Assembly: GCA_013398295.1 (NCBI GenBank)
Contig: VZSF01006712.1
Coordinates: 1-64,000, forward strand
DNA: 64,000 nt
DNA from: Chionis minor
Lineage: Eukaryota > Chordata > Aves > Charadriiformes > Chionididae
Direction of reading: 5' to 3'
Under the pieces are notes generated by a model. That model did no database searches. It was not told the DNA's origin and saw only the letters and a program-made list of their open reading frames with translations. Shown one piece after another: positions 12,992 to 24,660 of this stretch (within the stretch, counting starts at the first letter, position 1; the number at the start of each line of letters is the position of its first letter). The translations under genes and the position numbers were made by a program.

Positions 12992-13063
12992 TCATCCATC
13001 AATGCAGTCATTTGAACACAAGTTTTCCATAGAAAGCAGGGCCGTGCTTGTAGCTTCTCTCCC
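12992..13063 (-). other. Candidate terminal exon (minus strand), low confidence
   Basis: On the minus strand a strong acceptor (ctgcttcccttacag) is followed by 23 open codons and a TGA at 12994-12992. It reads in phase 0, the phase left by the candidate exon at 13611-13719. An AATAAA lies about 170 nt downstream on the minus strand (12818-12823). No protein family is recognised. A different frame of the same segment is also open to a TAG, so the reading is not unique. Pseudo-exons with good splice sites are far more numerous than real exons in vertebrate DNA. Confidence 0.12.
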
Positions 13064-13610
13064 CTGTAAGGGAAGCAGGACACACAGAGGGGTTGCTGAC
13101 CTCCACCATCATCTGGAAACAGTTGGAACCACCACAGCAAGGACTGGAGATCCTGCAGGTTTTGCAGTGTACCAGTAGAGCTACCAGAATCGCTTAGTTG
13201 CAAGGCAGCACTAAGCCTCTAGGAAAGTGAGCAGTAGCCAAGGCATCTATTGGGTTGTACTAGAGGGTTGAACTAGAGAGGGCAGCTGAAAAAAATGGAA
13301 TATTTGTCAGTCCGTTTGTTACTGCTTGTGCTTCCAAAAGACGTGCTTTATAAATAGACTTCTGGGCTTACAAAATACCTGACTGGATACCTGCAGCTCA
13401 TTTCACAGGGGTTGGTGGGGAGTCAGCTAAGAGACATGCAAATTACAATAGGAGTGTTGAAAAAATTCCTCTTTTGATGGAAAAAGTAGGCATCTGTTTT
13501 AAAGTTTTTCATGTAATGCTTAGTTTTCTAATTTTTTCCCCTCAATGTCATTATCTCTCTGCCATTTAAAGGAGAGATTGGCAAATATTGATTCATTGTA
13601 GTTCACTTAC

Positions 13611-13719
13611 ACTGTCTGCCTTGTCCTCTGTGGGTTCAAGCATAAATCCCTGCAACATACATAAAGTGCGATATGAAGTCTCCATTGCAAAAAGAGATGA
13701 TGCGATCAAATCAGACTTC
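13611..13719 (-). other. Candidate internal exon (minus strand), low confidence
   Basis: Bounded on the minus strand by a consensus-like acceptor (ttcttttctactatgacag) and a near-perfect donor (gacagt|gtaagt). One of three frames is open for all 36 codons, entering in phase 1 and leaving in phase 0. The peptide (KSDLIASSLFAMETSY...) matches no protein I can name. The 547-nt gap to the candidate exon at 12992-13063 would be a reasonable bird intron. No upstream exon ending in the needed phase was found, so this may be a pseudo-exon. Confidence 0.17.
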
Positions 13720-16386
13720 CTGTCATAGTAGAAAAGAAATATTAATAATCATGACCTTTATGAGGAATTTAATCAATTTTTCTATACTACAGAAAAAGAA
13801 AGGGAGTTTAGGACATTTTTTCCAAAATTTAAATTTCTAGCAAAAATTTAAAACTGAGACAACATTTTTCCATGTTTTAAATAATATTTTCATAGGTTTA
13901 CAGGTTTTCTTTTCATCCACATACACTTTTTATGCGTACATGTAGCAATAGGCTTCAGATTTTCCTTAAAATAATCTGTTTCTTGTCACAGTCTGAATTT
14001 TAAGAAATATTTGGTCTGTGTGCTGTAAGCCACATTAGGGTGTGTTTCCAGTAAAGGCATAATCCAGTCAAACAGGAAGAAAGACCTTAAAAAAAATATT
14101 AAAACCTTACACCAACTTTCCAAAATCATTGGGTCATGGATGATTATTGGATTTAATATTATTGCTTTCATACATCTTACTTTAACTTTCATTGGTGCAT
14201 TTTTACTTTGTTTCAAATTCATCTTTTTTGATCTGAAAGGTGCTTGTGTTTCAGTGAGTGGTATCCTGTATTTTTATAATGTCTGTCTGAAGCTAAGATA
14301 AAAAGCCAAAATTAGTATTAGACTGTTGCTGTTGGCCCAGGTGGTTTGCCGGTAGGAAACCCTTGCCAGCTTGTTTCTCTTTTGGGAGAAGAAATTAGTG
14401 ATAGAGGTGCTTTGTTACTGGTTTGGCTGCTTTTTGTCACAGAAACCTGTTGACGTTCTGAAAATGTGCATAGTCTTGCTTTGCTGAATGTAGTAAGAAG
14501 TAGCAGCAGAGATTTTCTGAAGTCCGCTTTTCCACCACTGTAATAGCTCAAATGCCTCTACTCAAGTAATACTTGTAGTTTTTGCTGACTTTCTTTGCTT
14601 TCTCTGGTTGAAAGTTGTTTCTGATAACCCCAGTTCCAGCCAAACATTCCTCCTGGATTTCTCACCATTTGCCAGAACTCTTCAAAAAGGTTGTGATCAG
14701 TTTCACATACAGGGTAATGTCTGTGGGCATATTATTTAGGATATCCTTCTCTTTGATGACTGGCAAATGTCTGCATTTAATTTCATTAATTCCACGGACA
14801 TGTAAGTATGGATATTCAGAAATATAAGGAAGGAGGGTTTGGGTCTGTAGTTCTGCAATTAAATAATCTACTTTGCTAATCACACCAAAGGCTATTACTG
14901 CCTTCCTAAGAAAGATCTGGGAGTTTTGTGTTTTTCAGTGTCTCATACACACACTTTCATAAACTAAGAAACATCTGTGTCGTGTTTCTTTCAGTAGAAG
15001 AACGAGATAGTCCAACTGTTGTGTACATCTGGTGCTGCTTGCTAGGGATATATATCACATCATTTGTGGCAAACTCCCCAAAGTTTTTCATTTTCTTTTC
15101 TCTCTCTAATTTCTATGCTCTCTGTACAGCCCACTTTTATACTGCTGTTCTTGCTATCACCAGGTCAGACTTCCTGCTCTGAACAGATAATGAACATCAT
15201 CAGCAAAGTCATGAAGGGCTATCAATCAGACAAGTAAAGTGGTTACAGTTGAAAATATTCTTCATCTGAACTAAACAGCCATGTAAAAATTTAGAATGCA
15301 ATGCACTGACCACAGTGATATCTCTGTCCACGACAGCTAAATCTGTAATAATAAACTTCTTAGAGCCTCTTCATAACTTTAAATTCCAGTCGTCCTCTCC
15401 CCACCCCCTGCATTCCAGGACTTAAGTGTTTTCATACTAACATTTTTTGTGCTCCAAAAAAAATGCTCACAGCATTTTCCCAAAATGAGTTTTCTTCCAA
15501 CTTTTCTGAGTTGGGCACTTAAAACATATTTCTGGAGCTAGTCTGATTCAAATGACTCAAATAGTTATTCACCAGGGACAAACAGTTCTGGTGGCATTTG
15601 GGTTTTTAGAGGAGAAAATGCTCTTCATGAATGTAAAGGCAGTCAAAGCCCAACTGTTAGGACTTTCTTGGAACTGAAGCTTGTGGTTTAAAAGATTAGT
15701 CTTTTCCCCCATATATATCCTTGACCAAATATTAACTTGTTGAAGACTTACAGATTAAGCCACACTGTAAGGAAGCAAATAATATGGTTTAACTTTTACC
15801 TTTTATCACAGCATCATATCTTCTTTGAAAAAGCCCATACAATAGTCATAATAGCCCCATAATAGTAAATTTCATGGAGCAGTAAAAGTAGCAGTCATGA
15901 ACATCCTTTCATGAGCTGGGCAGGAGCACGTTCAAAGAACCCAACAGCATTTCTGTTGCTACTAACGGACTGACTGCAGTAATAATTACTATGAGCGTGA
16001 CATTCAGCAGCCTCCTGAAAGGTTGCCTATTTCGAAATGGGGGCATGGGGAAAGCAAATTTAAAGTTAACTACAGTTAGAGAATGTGAATCTGTGATGGA
16101 AGGCTGATGAAAGTTTGAGATGACACTCAAATTGTTTAATTATAAAAATTAAACATACCTTGGTAATGCAAAAATGCCTTGTTTGGCCACGTGGGGTTAG
16201 TGTTTGCTGTGAATCTCTCTGGGGTCAGATTTGTAGGACTCTTTTGTGAAGAAAAGGACCAGCAAAAATACTAGGATTAAACTCTTGTCTTTCCAACATG
16301 AAGCCACTAGTGGAAATTAAAAAGAAAAGTCCTTCTGTCAGAACAAGCAGAAAAAATCAGCTGCTATGTTTCATAATGTGGAGTGG

Positions 16387-17601
16387 GTAGGGTGGATGCA
16401 TTGACAGCTTATGAGTGGTGTAGCTGAATTGATGCTCAATGGTGATAGAAATGGGACTTTTAGTGCCTAGGGTAAAAGAGAAGTTAATTAACTTCTGTAA
16501 AGTAGAACTAGTTCAAGTTGAAAACAGATGCACATCAGTTTCCTGCACGTATTCAGCTAAATACAACCTTATGCTCAAAGGCACTTACTCATAATGGATT
16601 CTCTAGATCATAGTATGTTCCTAGAAGCCTTATGCAAGTGTGCTATAGCTTGTGTATGATGCTTATTTTATTGTGCCTACCAACTTGGAAATTTACCAGA
16701 GCTTAAGTATCTTGAGAAGATTGTGCCACCATTGTTGGAAATCAAACTTGGTGCAGACCTTAGCTTATTGCTCTTTACAAAATCAAAATGGTTTCTCATG
16801 GTTATTAGTATTTAGAATTCTGTTGTGCTTTTCAAGTTCTACACAAGGCTGAATGCAGAAGCCACAGCTTCTCTTGTGAAGACTAAGTAATATTAAGTGG
16901 ACAAATGAAAAGTAATCTTAGCAGAAAGTAGTGTTTTGTATTCCCAGTTGAGAAAAGTTAATAAGAAACAGTATCAAGGAAAATTGTTCACAAATGGCTT
17001 GCAGAATTAGACTAAACCGTCTTGCAATCTCTCTACCAAAAAATATCCTCTGTTACAGCAAAGCAATAATATACTCCAGTAAATGCCATGACATGTTCCT
17101 TGCTTTTTACTTTTCACTCCTTGAGTTGTTTGCTGCTACTGTCAACTACCATTGTTATGACTCATTTCTCTTTCTTTTTGCTAAGTTGTTCTTATTTCAG
17201 TCTTCTTCTTAAGAGAAAATAAGAGCCTTAACAACAGAAATGAAAATGCTGTTCTGTGAAGATTTGTAAAACAATATATCTCAATTTTATTTTGTTTGTT
17301 TGTATTTTTGCTTTCTTTTTTTAAAGTCCCAGTCTCCTTTATCAGAAAGATATTTAAAACTCCTGTGGTGTATAGAAGTGTTAAATGTATAATTTAGTGA
17401 TAAATTTATGATGTAAAATTATTTTTAACCGTAGCAAGAAAGCAGCAGCCCTTTAGTCTGTGTTCCTCTTGCCCATTTCTTCTCTAAAATAATCTTAACA
17501 TTTTTGTTCTGAGTTTTGACTGTTTTGTGATGATGATGTTTTTCAAGAGTGTTTTTCCATTTGGAAGATCTGTGTAGGGCGAGTACATTGACAGCTTATG
17601 A
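16387..17601 (+). repeat. Pair of dispersed 28-bp direct repeats
   Basis: A 28-bp segment at 16387-16414 recurs at 17574-17601 in the same orientation. The last 16 bases, cattgacagcttatga, are identical. The first 12 differ at four positions, all transitions. The copies are 1,187 bp apart and similarity does not clearly extend beyond them. They may be remnants of a small duplication or of an unrecognised old repeat. Confidence 0.6.
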
Positions 17602-20600
17602 CTGTTCATGCATAAAATGATGACATAATCTATCAAAGCCTAGACATTTCAAAAGCAAAGCGTGAAAGATAGATGGATAGGGCAATTAACTCTGCAATTT
17701 CTTACAATCTTAAGACTTAAGGAGACTATTGTCTTATAGTGCCCTTTGTTTAATATGTACAAAATAGAGGATAATTGCCAGAAAGTTACTTCCTCGGTTT
17801 AATGGGGAGAATGCAGAGCGAATGTTTGGTGTTAGCAAATTGAATGAATTTCAGGATCAGAAAACCCGTAACACAACTCTTTAAGCTCCACTCAGTGAGG
17901 TACTCCCCACACCATTGAAGCAAATCCACTCTCTGGTTCATAGCATGAAAAGGCGTCTCTTATCTTCTTTTACAGGATGAGGAAAGAAGAAGAAAAATAC
18001 GTCGCTTTTTTTTTTGGAAAGGAAGATTTCTTTTAAAGTAAAAATACGCTATACTGCCTTCTAGAGAAAAGTAGACTTCCTCTGTCATATTGTTTAGTCA
18101 CGCTCAGGAGCATGAGACCTTTTCAGTGCTAAGTGCTAAAATTTTCTTTAGAAAACCACTTTATTATCCTTGTCATTAATGCCTGGCCAGATCTCTACCA
18201 ATGCCAACAGTTTACCATCTGTTCACAAATACTTGTGGAACAAATATGTGCAAAGACTTATCTACACCTACAGTTTTCCATGTAGGAGAAGACCGACCCA
18301 CAGGCTTAGCCTTATGTGAAGGCCCCCATGACTGACATATTTAAAGATAAAATAATTTTCAGGTATCTGAATAAGAGTTCTAAATGAGCAAACCATTCAA
18401 AATGCACTCTTGCTTGGACGTTCGTCAGTAAACTAAGTGTACGGAAGAAAGAAGTGCAAAGTATCTATATTCAGTTATGGTAGACAAACAAGAAAAAACC
18501 CAATAAACATTAGAAAAAGGATATCCTTTCCAACTAATTCTTTTTCTCTGTGAAGCAGCCCTATTTATCCTAAGAATGAGCACTGCTTCTGTTAAATTTA
18601 GCAGTGTTTTCGTTCCTTTCTGAAACACACTGAAAGCAGCATGTAAGTTGATTGAGTGCCTAGAATAATAGTCACATTCATGTGACCTGCTGTTTCATAT
18701 GCATGTCTCCAGTCACATGAAACACCTTAATCTGAAGCAGTTATTACTTTACTTAGGCAAGGAGAATGGTGCAAGTACTGGCCTGGGAATTCACAGAACT
18801 AGAGAAGCTGTTTAGATCCAAACAGAACCACTGAGTCCAGAATATTTTTTCCATTCATTTTAGATAAAAATGCTTCCGTTACCCTCAAAACTGAGGCAAT
18901 CTATGAACCTGGTGTCTGAAGATAAAAGACTAGTACTATATAAAGCATAACTGCAATCGGACTAGAAATCTAAGCCTCCCAGAAGCATGTACAATATTAA
19001 GTTGTGCTGAGAACAGTTCAAGATTGTGGCTTTTGAAAAGTCAATAATAATCTCATGGAGACAAGACAAGGGATAGATGGCCTTGAGATAAGGCAAGTAA
19101 TCAGCTTGGTTTTAACTACTGCAGGCTTTTGGTTTTATAACTTTTGTTTCTACTCTCCTATTACTTTGCTGTTTGACTGGTGCTGTGCATTGTTGCTCCC
19201 TAAAGCTTTCTGTTTTGTTCTCTATGGGTTTGCCTAGAACACTTCCAACTCTCAATTACACCCTATTTGAAACTGCTACTGTTTTTTCTGGCCTGCATAA
19301 TATAATCTGTGTAGTATAGTCAAAGTCGAATCGTGATATATTTTAGGTAAATATCTTGCACTCCTATACATAAGCCCAGTGAATATTCACTATGATGGAA
19401 TGATTCTTGCAGTAAAATTCTGAACAGAAAAATCAGTAAAACAAAATTTCAAAGGTCTTGGTATTTTTGCTTCTCCTCTGTAGTCAGCAGTTTTTTATTT
19501 ATTTGTATGTTTTATTTTACTACATTTGCATTTGAGAAATGTAAAGAATAAAACCCTCAACTGAAAAATAATTTAGTTTTGAAAGAATTACCAAACTTCT
19601 CTGCCTTGTATATCCTGTTGGATATCTTTGGATATCTGTTACTCAGCAACCAGTCTAACCTGCCAATTTCAGAACAGAATCCCCACATCTCTAATGAGAC
19701 TATGTAAATTCTGATTAAAGTCTTCAAGGAGCCAGAGTGGAATTCTCAAAAGTATACAGTTTTGGTTGTAATCTAGCTCTGAAATCAATGCAAATTTTAT
19801 CACTAGCTGTAACAGGAATATAGAAATGAGAGCAGTGCTGAAGTCATGGAAACCAACTCTTGGACTCCAGAATGGCACGAACAAAGGAAGAAGTGTATTT
19901 TTCATCCAGCCAGCAATTAGAAGGCTTTAAGTATTCCAGGCAGTACAGGCGGATGTTTAAAAAGCAAAGTTCAAAGGAGAAAAGAAATTAAGCCTTTTGT
20001 TGCTGCACATCCCCTACTAAAAAGCAAAGGTATTCTGAAGCCTGAGGGGGAGGGGGAAAAAAAAAGCTGCACTATGTATGTGTGGGCTATGAAAAATTTT
20101 TTTCTCAATAGTCTGTATTTTTCTTTCTACCTTGATGTCTTTTTTCTAGATTATAAGCCTCTCTATGTGCTAGTTGCAATAGAAGCGTTGACCAGAATTG
20201 CGTTTTTTGAAAAAAACCACCCCAATATGTTTGGACAATGTAAGGCAAAATTATATGAAACAGAAGAACTTGAAATATTTACATTAAATGCTGGGATAAG
20301 ATTCAGTTCATCCTTCTTTAACATTCACCTAGCTGGTGAAACATTTTTTCTAAAGCAAGTGCTTAAATTCTCTGACTAGTCAATGGTGCAAGCAAGGAAC
20401 CAGAAAGAGATCGTGCCAGCATAAATTTAGGAAAATCTCTTATATAACACCTAAAATTTAGGAGCAATTTTGATGTCTAAGTACACTCAATCCTTTTCTG
20501 CATCTTTCTGTTCTTAGTACAGGTCATGAAATACAGCAAAGAAATCTCTGAAACCTATTTTTTTTCAAGAGTGTAGTATAAATATGCCTTTGCCGATTTA

Positions 20601-21209
20601 TTCACATCAAATAATGCTTGAAATAAAAATGAGTTACTTGAAAGTTTAGAAGGTTTAAATTGCCTAGCTACCTCCATGCCTGGTTACAATTTATATCTCA
20701 ACACTGAATTATTGCAATAAAAGAAACGGAGGCAAACTGCAAAATAAGGCAGAAAAATTAATAATCTCCGTACCCTTTTGTTTCTGTAGGTGTGTATGTA
20801 TGTATTTATTTATTTCAGTGCAGAACAACTGTGAAATGAATGTACACAAAAAGTACATTCCACTTTTGGAATATACTGTTGCAGGAACATCTGTATCCAC
20901 ACAACAAAATTTTGTCCTTGAGCCTGTAGAATTCTGTGACATCTTATTTGTGTGCAGAACTTCCACTGACATGGTACAGAATTCAATACACCCTTAAAAT
21001 CTTCCGAATATGAGAGTCAGAAACCATGTGGAAGGGACCTGTGTATTAAGGTGAAATACAGGAACTGTTCCCTAAACAATGGATTCGGAAGTCTATTGTG
21101 CTTCATTTTCAGCTTTTTAAAAAAATGTATTTAAACACCAGACAGAACTTGGAGGGACTTATGTATGTAATAGCCAGTGATGAGGTTTTCTATATTCATA
21201 GGTGGTGCT

Positions 21210-22386
21210 TGAATGACAAGGTGGATGAGGGAAAGGCAGTGGATGTTGTCTACACAGACTTCAGTAAAGCCTTTGGTGCTGTTTCCCACAGCATTCTCCT
21301 AGAGAAACTGGCTGCTCATGGCTTGAACAGGCGTACTCTTTGCTGGGTAAAAAAGAGTCTGGATGAACAGGCCCAAAGAGTTGTGGTGAATCCAGTTGGT
21401 GGCCAGTCCCAGGTGTTCCCCAGGGCTCAGTATTGGGGCCAGCTCTGTCTAACATCTTTATCAGTGATCTGAATGAGGGTATCGAGTGCACCCTCAGTAA
21501 GTTTGCAGGCAACCCCAAGTTGGGTGGGAGTGTTGATCTGCTTGAGGGTAGGATGGCTTTATGGAGAGATGTGGGCAGGCTGGATGGATGGGCCGAGGCC
21601 AATGGTCTAAGGCTCAACAAGGCCAAGTGCTGGGTCCTGCACTTTGGTCACAACAACCCCATGTAGCACTACAGGCGTGGGGAAGAGTGGCTAGAAAGGT
21701 GTCTGTCAGAAAAAGATCTAGGGGTCCTGGTCGACACCTGGGTGAACATGAGCCAGCAGTGTGCCCAGGTGGCCAAGAAGGCCAACAGCATCCTTGCTTG
21801 TATCAGGAATAGTGTGGCCAGCAGGACTAGGGAAGCGATTGTACCTCTGTACTGGGCACTGGTGAGGCCCCACCTCGAATACTGTGTTTAGTTTTGGGCC
21901 CTTCACTGCAAGAACGACATTGAGGTGCTGGAGCGTGACCAGAGAAGGACAATGGTCCCTCTAGGCCCCTGGTGAGGAGTCTGGAGCACAAGTTTTACGA
22001 GGAGCGGCCGAGGGAACTGGGTCTGTTCGGTCTGGGGAAAAGGCGGCTGAGAGGAGACCTTATTGCTCTCTACAACTACCTGAAAGGAGGTGGTAGAGAG
22101 ATGGGTGTCAGTCTCTTCTCCCAGGTAGCAAGCGATAGGACAACCTTAAGTTGTGCCAGGGGAGGTTTAAATTGGATATTAATAAAAATTTCTTCACCGA
22201 AAGGGTTATCAAACATTGGAACAGGCTGCCCAGGGAAGTCTTTGAGTCACCATCCCTGGAGGTATTTAAAAGAGGTGTAGATGTGGCACTTAGGGATATG
22301 GTTTAGTGGTGGTTTTGGCAGTGTTAATGGTTGGACTTAATGATCTTAAAGGTCTTTTCCAACCTAAATGGTTCTATGATTTTATG
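21210..22386 (+). mobile_element. CR1 LINE, 5'-truncated, reverse transcriptase end of ORF2 plus 3' UTR
   Basis: The sequence enters inside the ORF2 reverse transcriptase just before motif A and runs to a CR1-type 3' end (ggttctatgat). Motif A is visible as DFSKAF at 21257-21274, followed by AVSHSILLEKL. The frame then shifts near 21420 and continues as [20 protein letters not shown] (from about 21445). The catalytic motif C, normally FADD, reads FAGN: both aspartates are lost, at codons 21508-21513. Further breaks include TAG at 21664-21666 and another at the CV*FW position near 21890. The later part encodes the usual [13 protein letters not shown] and [11 protein letters not shown] blocks. 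It is a dead copy with no promoter, and its short open frames are not host genes. It is the longest CR1 here at about 1.18 kb, and its 3' end type resembles those at 50850 and 59338. Confidence 0.95.
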
Positions 22387-24459
22387 TATATTAGCCCTAA
22401 TTCTGAATTGTGTGGGATTCACTGGAGTCAGTGCAAATAATACATTTACATATTCTGAATTGAGTCCCAAGGAGAAAAATGTGGCTTTAAAATAGCAAAG
22501 CTGAATTTTGCTTATTAGCTGTTGCCATTTGCTTTTAACTTAGAGAAGATGGAAGGAAGCGTAAAGTCACCTATGATTTTGTAGGAGGGCTTCAATAGCA
22601 TGTTCTTGAATAACATTGCTGAAATCAGTGAATTGACACATCATCTTGAAATAATGAAAAATAAATATCAACAAGTATAGCTGTAAGACAGTCACACCAG
22701 ACGGGTTTCAGTTTTGGATGGCCCTATAAAAACAGCCACACTAAATGGTTAAAAGGAAAAAAAAAAAAAAGTTCAAGGTTTGCTAACAGTGGGTGCTGTT
22801 GGCACTGAGGAGGAAAGGAGGGATGCCTGGGGTGGGGGACAGAGGAGAAGGAGGGAGCTGCAAGGAAGTAGCTTAGATCTGAGGGAAGGTCGTTGGGGTT
22901 GGGAGGAGCTCGGAAGGTGGTTTCTTGGTTCACAAAGTTCATTGCCATGGTACTTCAAGTATTAAGTAACTTATTTTGTGGAAGTAGTGAAACAGTTAAA
23001 GTGTAAGTTTCCTGTGTGAACTCTTAAAGCTTATTTGACATGCTGTAGGTTTTAAGCTGTAGTACCTTACTGAGAAGCGCTGTAACTAAAAAAGCTTTAA
23101 TTAGCACTTGACAGTATGTGGCTGGTGTAAAAACTTAGCTTACACAAACATAATGTGACTAAAAAAAAGAATTCTGAAAAGACCCATATTGTTGGGGTTG
23201 TGCTTTATTTTGTCTTCCAGAATGTCCCCAGGTACTTTTCAGAACACTTGGTATTTCTATAGCCAATTAAGTAAGTAAAGCGGAATTGAAAAGATGCATT
23301 TAACTAGAATTAAATGTTGTTTGATTGACATGAATAAATATTTAATGGTGGACTCTTCTAACTTAAGTGGCACTGTAGGCACAATCTTGTGTAATATCCA
23401 TTAAGAGATTAACCTTGGGTATTGTCATCTGAAAAATCTTCATCCAAGCATAAAAAAAGGAAAAGCTCCTATCTTGTAATCAACTCTGACAAACTGAATA
23501 GGGCAAACCACCTGTCTCCTCAGACAGCTGAAAAGCAAAACTCCTGTCTGTGTTTTTCTACTATGATGCTGTTGGTTTGCTGCCTAAAGCACAGTTTGTT
23601 TAGTCAAAAATAAGGTGTCTTTTGACCCTTGCTTTTGGGAAAGTAAAAGCAGCGGCATGTTCAAAAATAGTAAATATTCTTCAAAGATTTGAGGTAAACC
23701 AAAAATTAAATTGATGTTAAAAAGTTGTAAGTCTAAGCTATAGTTTCCAAATAATTGTGGGACTGTCATAAAGTTAATAGCTTTAACATATAAATGAAAG
23801 TGTGCAATTCATGTATGAACACAGAAAATGAAGTAATGGAGCTGTAATTGTTTAACTGCTAAGTGGCACTATATTATATACAGTAGACATGTCTGCTATG
23901 GGAATACATATTTTTAATATTACATAAAACAAGGCTTATGAACAACATGTGGATTTATATTTTTATCTGGGGACAAAGAATCCCGAAGTGCAATGTAAGG
24001 TTAATACAGTATTTGTAGAAGACAGTAAATAAGTTATATATTTAAATATTTAATGGAAATATTAGGGTTTAAATCTGTTACTTTTTATTGGCTCTGAAGC
24101 CATATCATTGAAACTTTGATTTTAGAGTTTGAAAACTCTTTCTGTTGGGTAAGAAAATAATAGTTTCCAGGCTTGTTTTCTCTGCTAAGTTTAAACATTT
24201 CAAGTGCAATTGGCTAGAACTAAGATTAAGCTTATAATTAAGAGAAACTCAGCATCTTGAAAATCAAGTCTACTTTGTTCAAATGCCAAAGTCTGAGTTA
24301 AGAAAGATGGATTTATGCACTGAAAGATGCAATTGTTGACATATCTTTCCTTTAAAAGCTAATATGAAAGATTTATTTTAAGTTATATAATAGTTGGTCT
24401 GTGACTTCTAAATGAATAAATATGTATGCCGGTTTTATTACTACTTCTGTTTTATAACT

Positions 24460-24660
24460 CACCTGCCGTTTTGTGAGCAAAGATTAATGATAGATTATTT
24501 TAAAATAATTAGCTTTGTAATGTCATGGTTTATGATCTAATGAAATATCAGGTTCAGCCCATTGCTTTCCCAGGTAATTGTCTGATAAACCTTTTAATCA
24601 GATGACCAAGATCAATAGCAATATTAACACGTTCCTTCTCCATTCCTCTTGGAAATTCAG
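24460..24660. promoter_or_regulatory. Candidate conserved non-coding element rich in homeodomain cores
   Basis: The stretch carries a CACCTG E-box at its left edge. It then holds many TAAT/ATTA cores packed together (attaatgatagattat, aaaataattagc, tctaatgaaat), atcatcaggttcag-type unique sequence and a cttttaatcagatgacc block. Dense homeodomain cores in non-repetitive DNA are typical of developmental enhancers in bird gene deserts. This is pattern impression only, because conservation cannot be seen from one sequence. Confidence 0.15.

Larger units (their letters stand above)
11500..21209. other. Long unique AT-rich stretch, no gene supported
   Basis: About 9.7 kb without an interspersed repeat I can name. 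Open frames stay below 102 codons, for example 20074-20379 on the plus strand. Low-complexity tracts include A10 near 12090, the T8/A10 stretch near 12566-12587 and a TGTA/TTTA tract at about 20789-20815. A small inverted repeat, gaatgtac/gtacattc, lies at 20838-20860. A nuclear-receptor-like site, a candidate exon pair and a dispersed 28-bp repeat inside this interval are listed separately. Other exon-like openings on the minus strand between 14318 and 16260 were considered and not accepted. Confidence 0.5.

Noticed and set aside
14318..14908. Possible spliced gene end on the minus strand (two open segments joined by an intron of about 115 nt)
   Set aside because: The splice sites can be made to fit in phase, but the acceptor of the second part has a poor pyrimidine tract and no family is recognised. 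Similar fits can be built elsewhere by chance.
15790..16260. Exon-like minus-strand openings near 15800 and 16159-16258
   Set aside because: The first has no acceptor between its upstream stop and the open part. The second has a good donor but only a doubtful acceptor, and no partner in phase.
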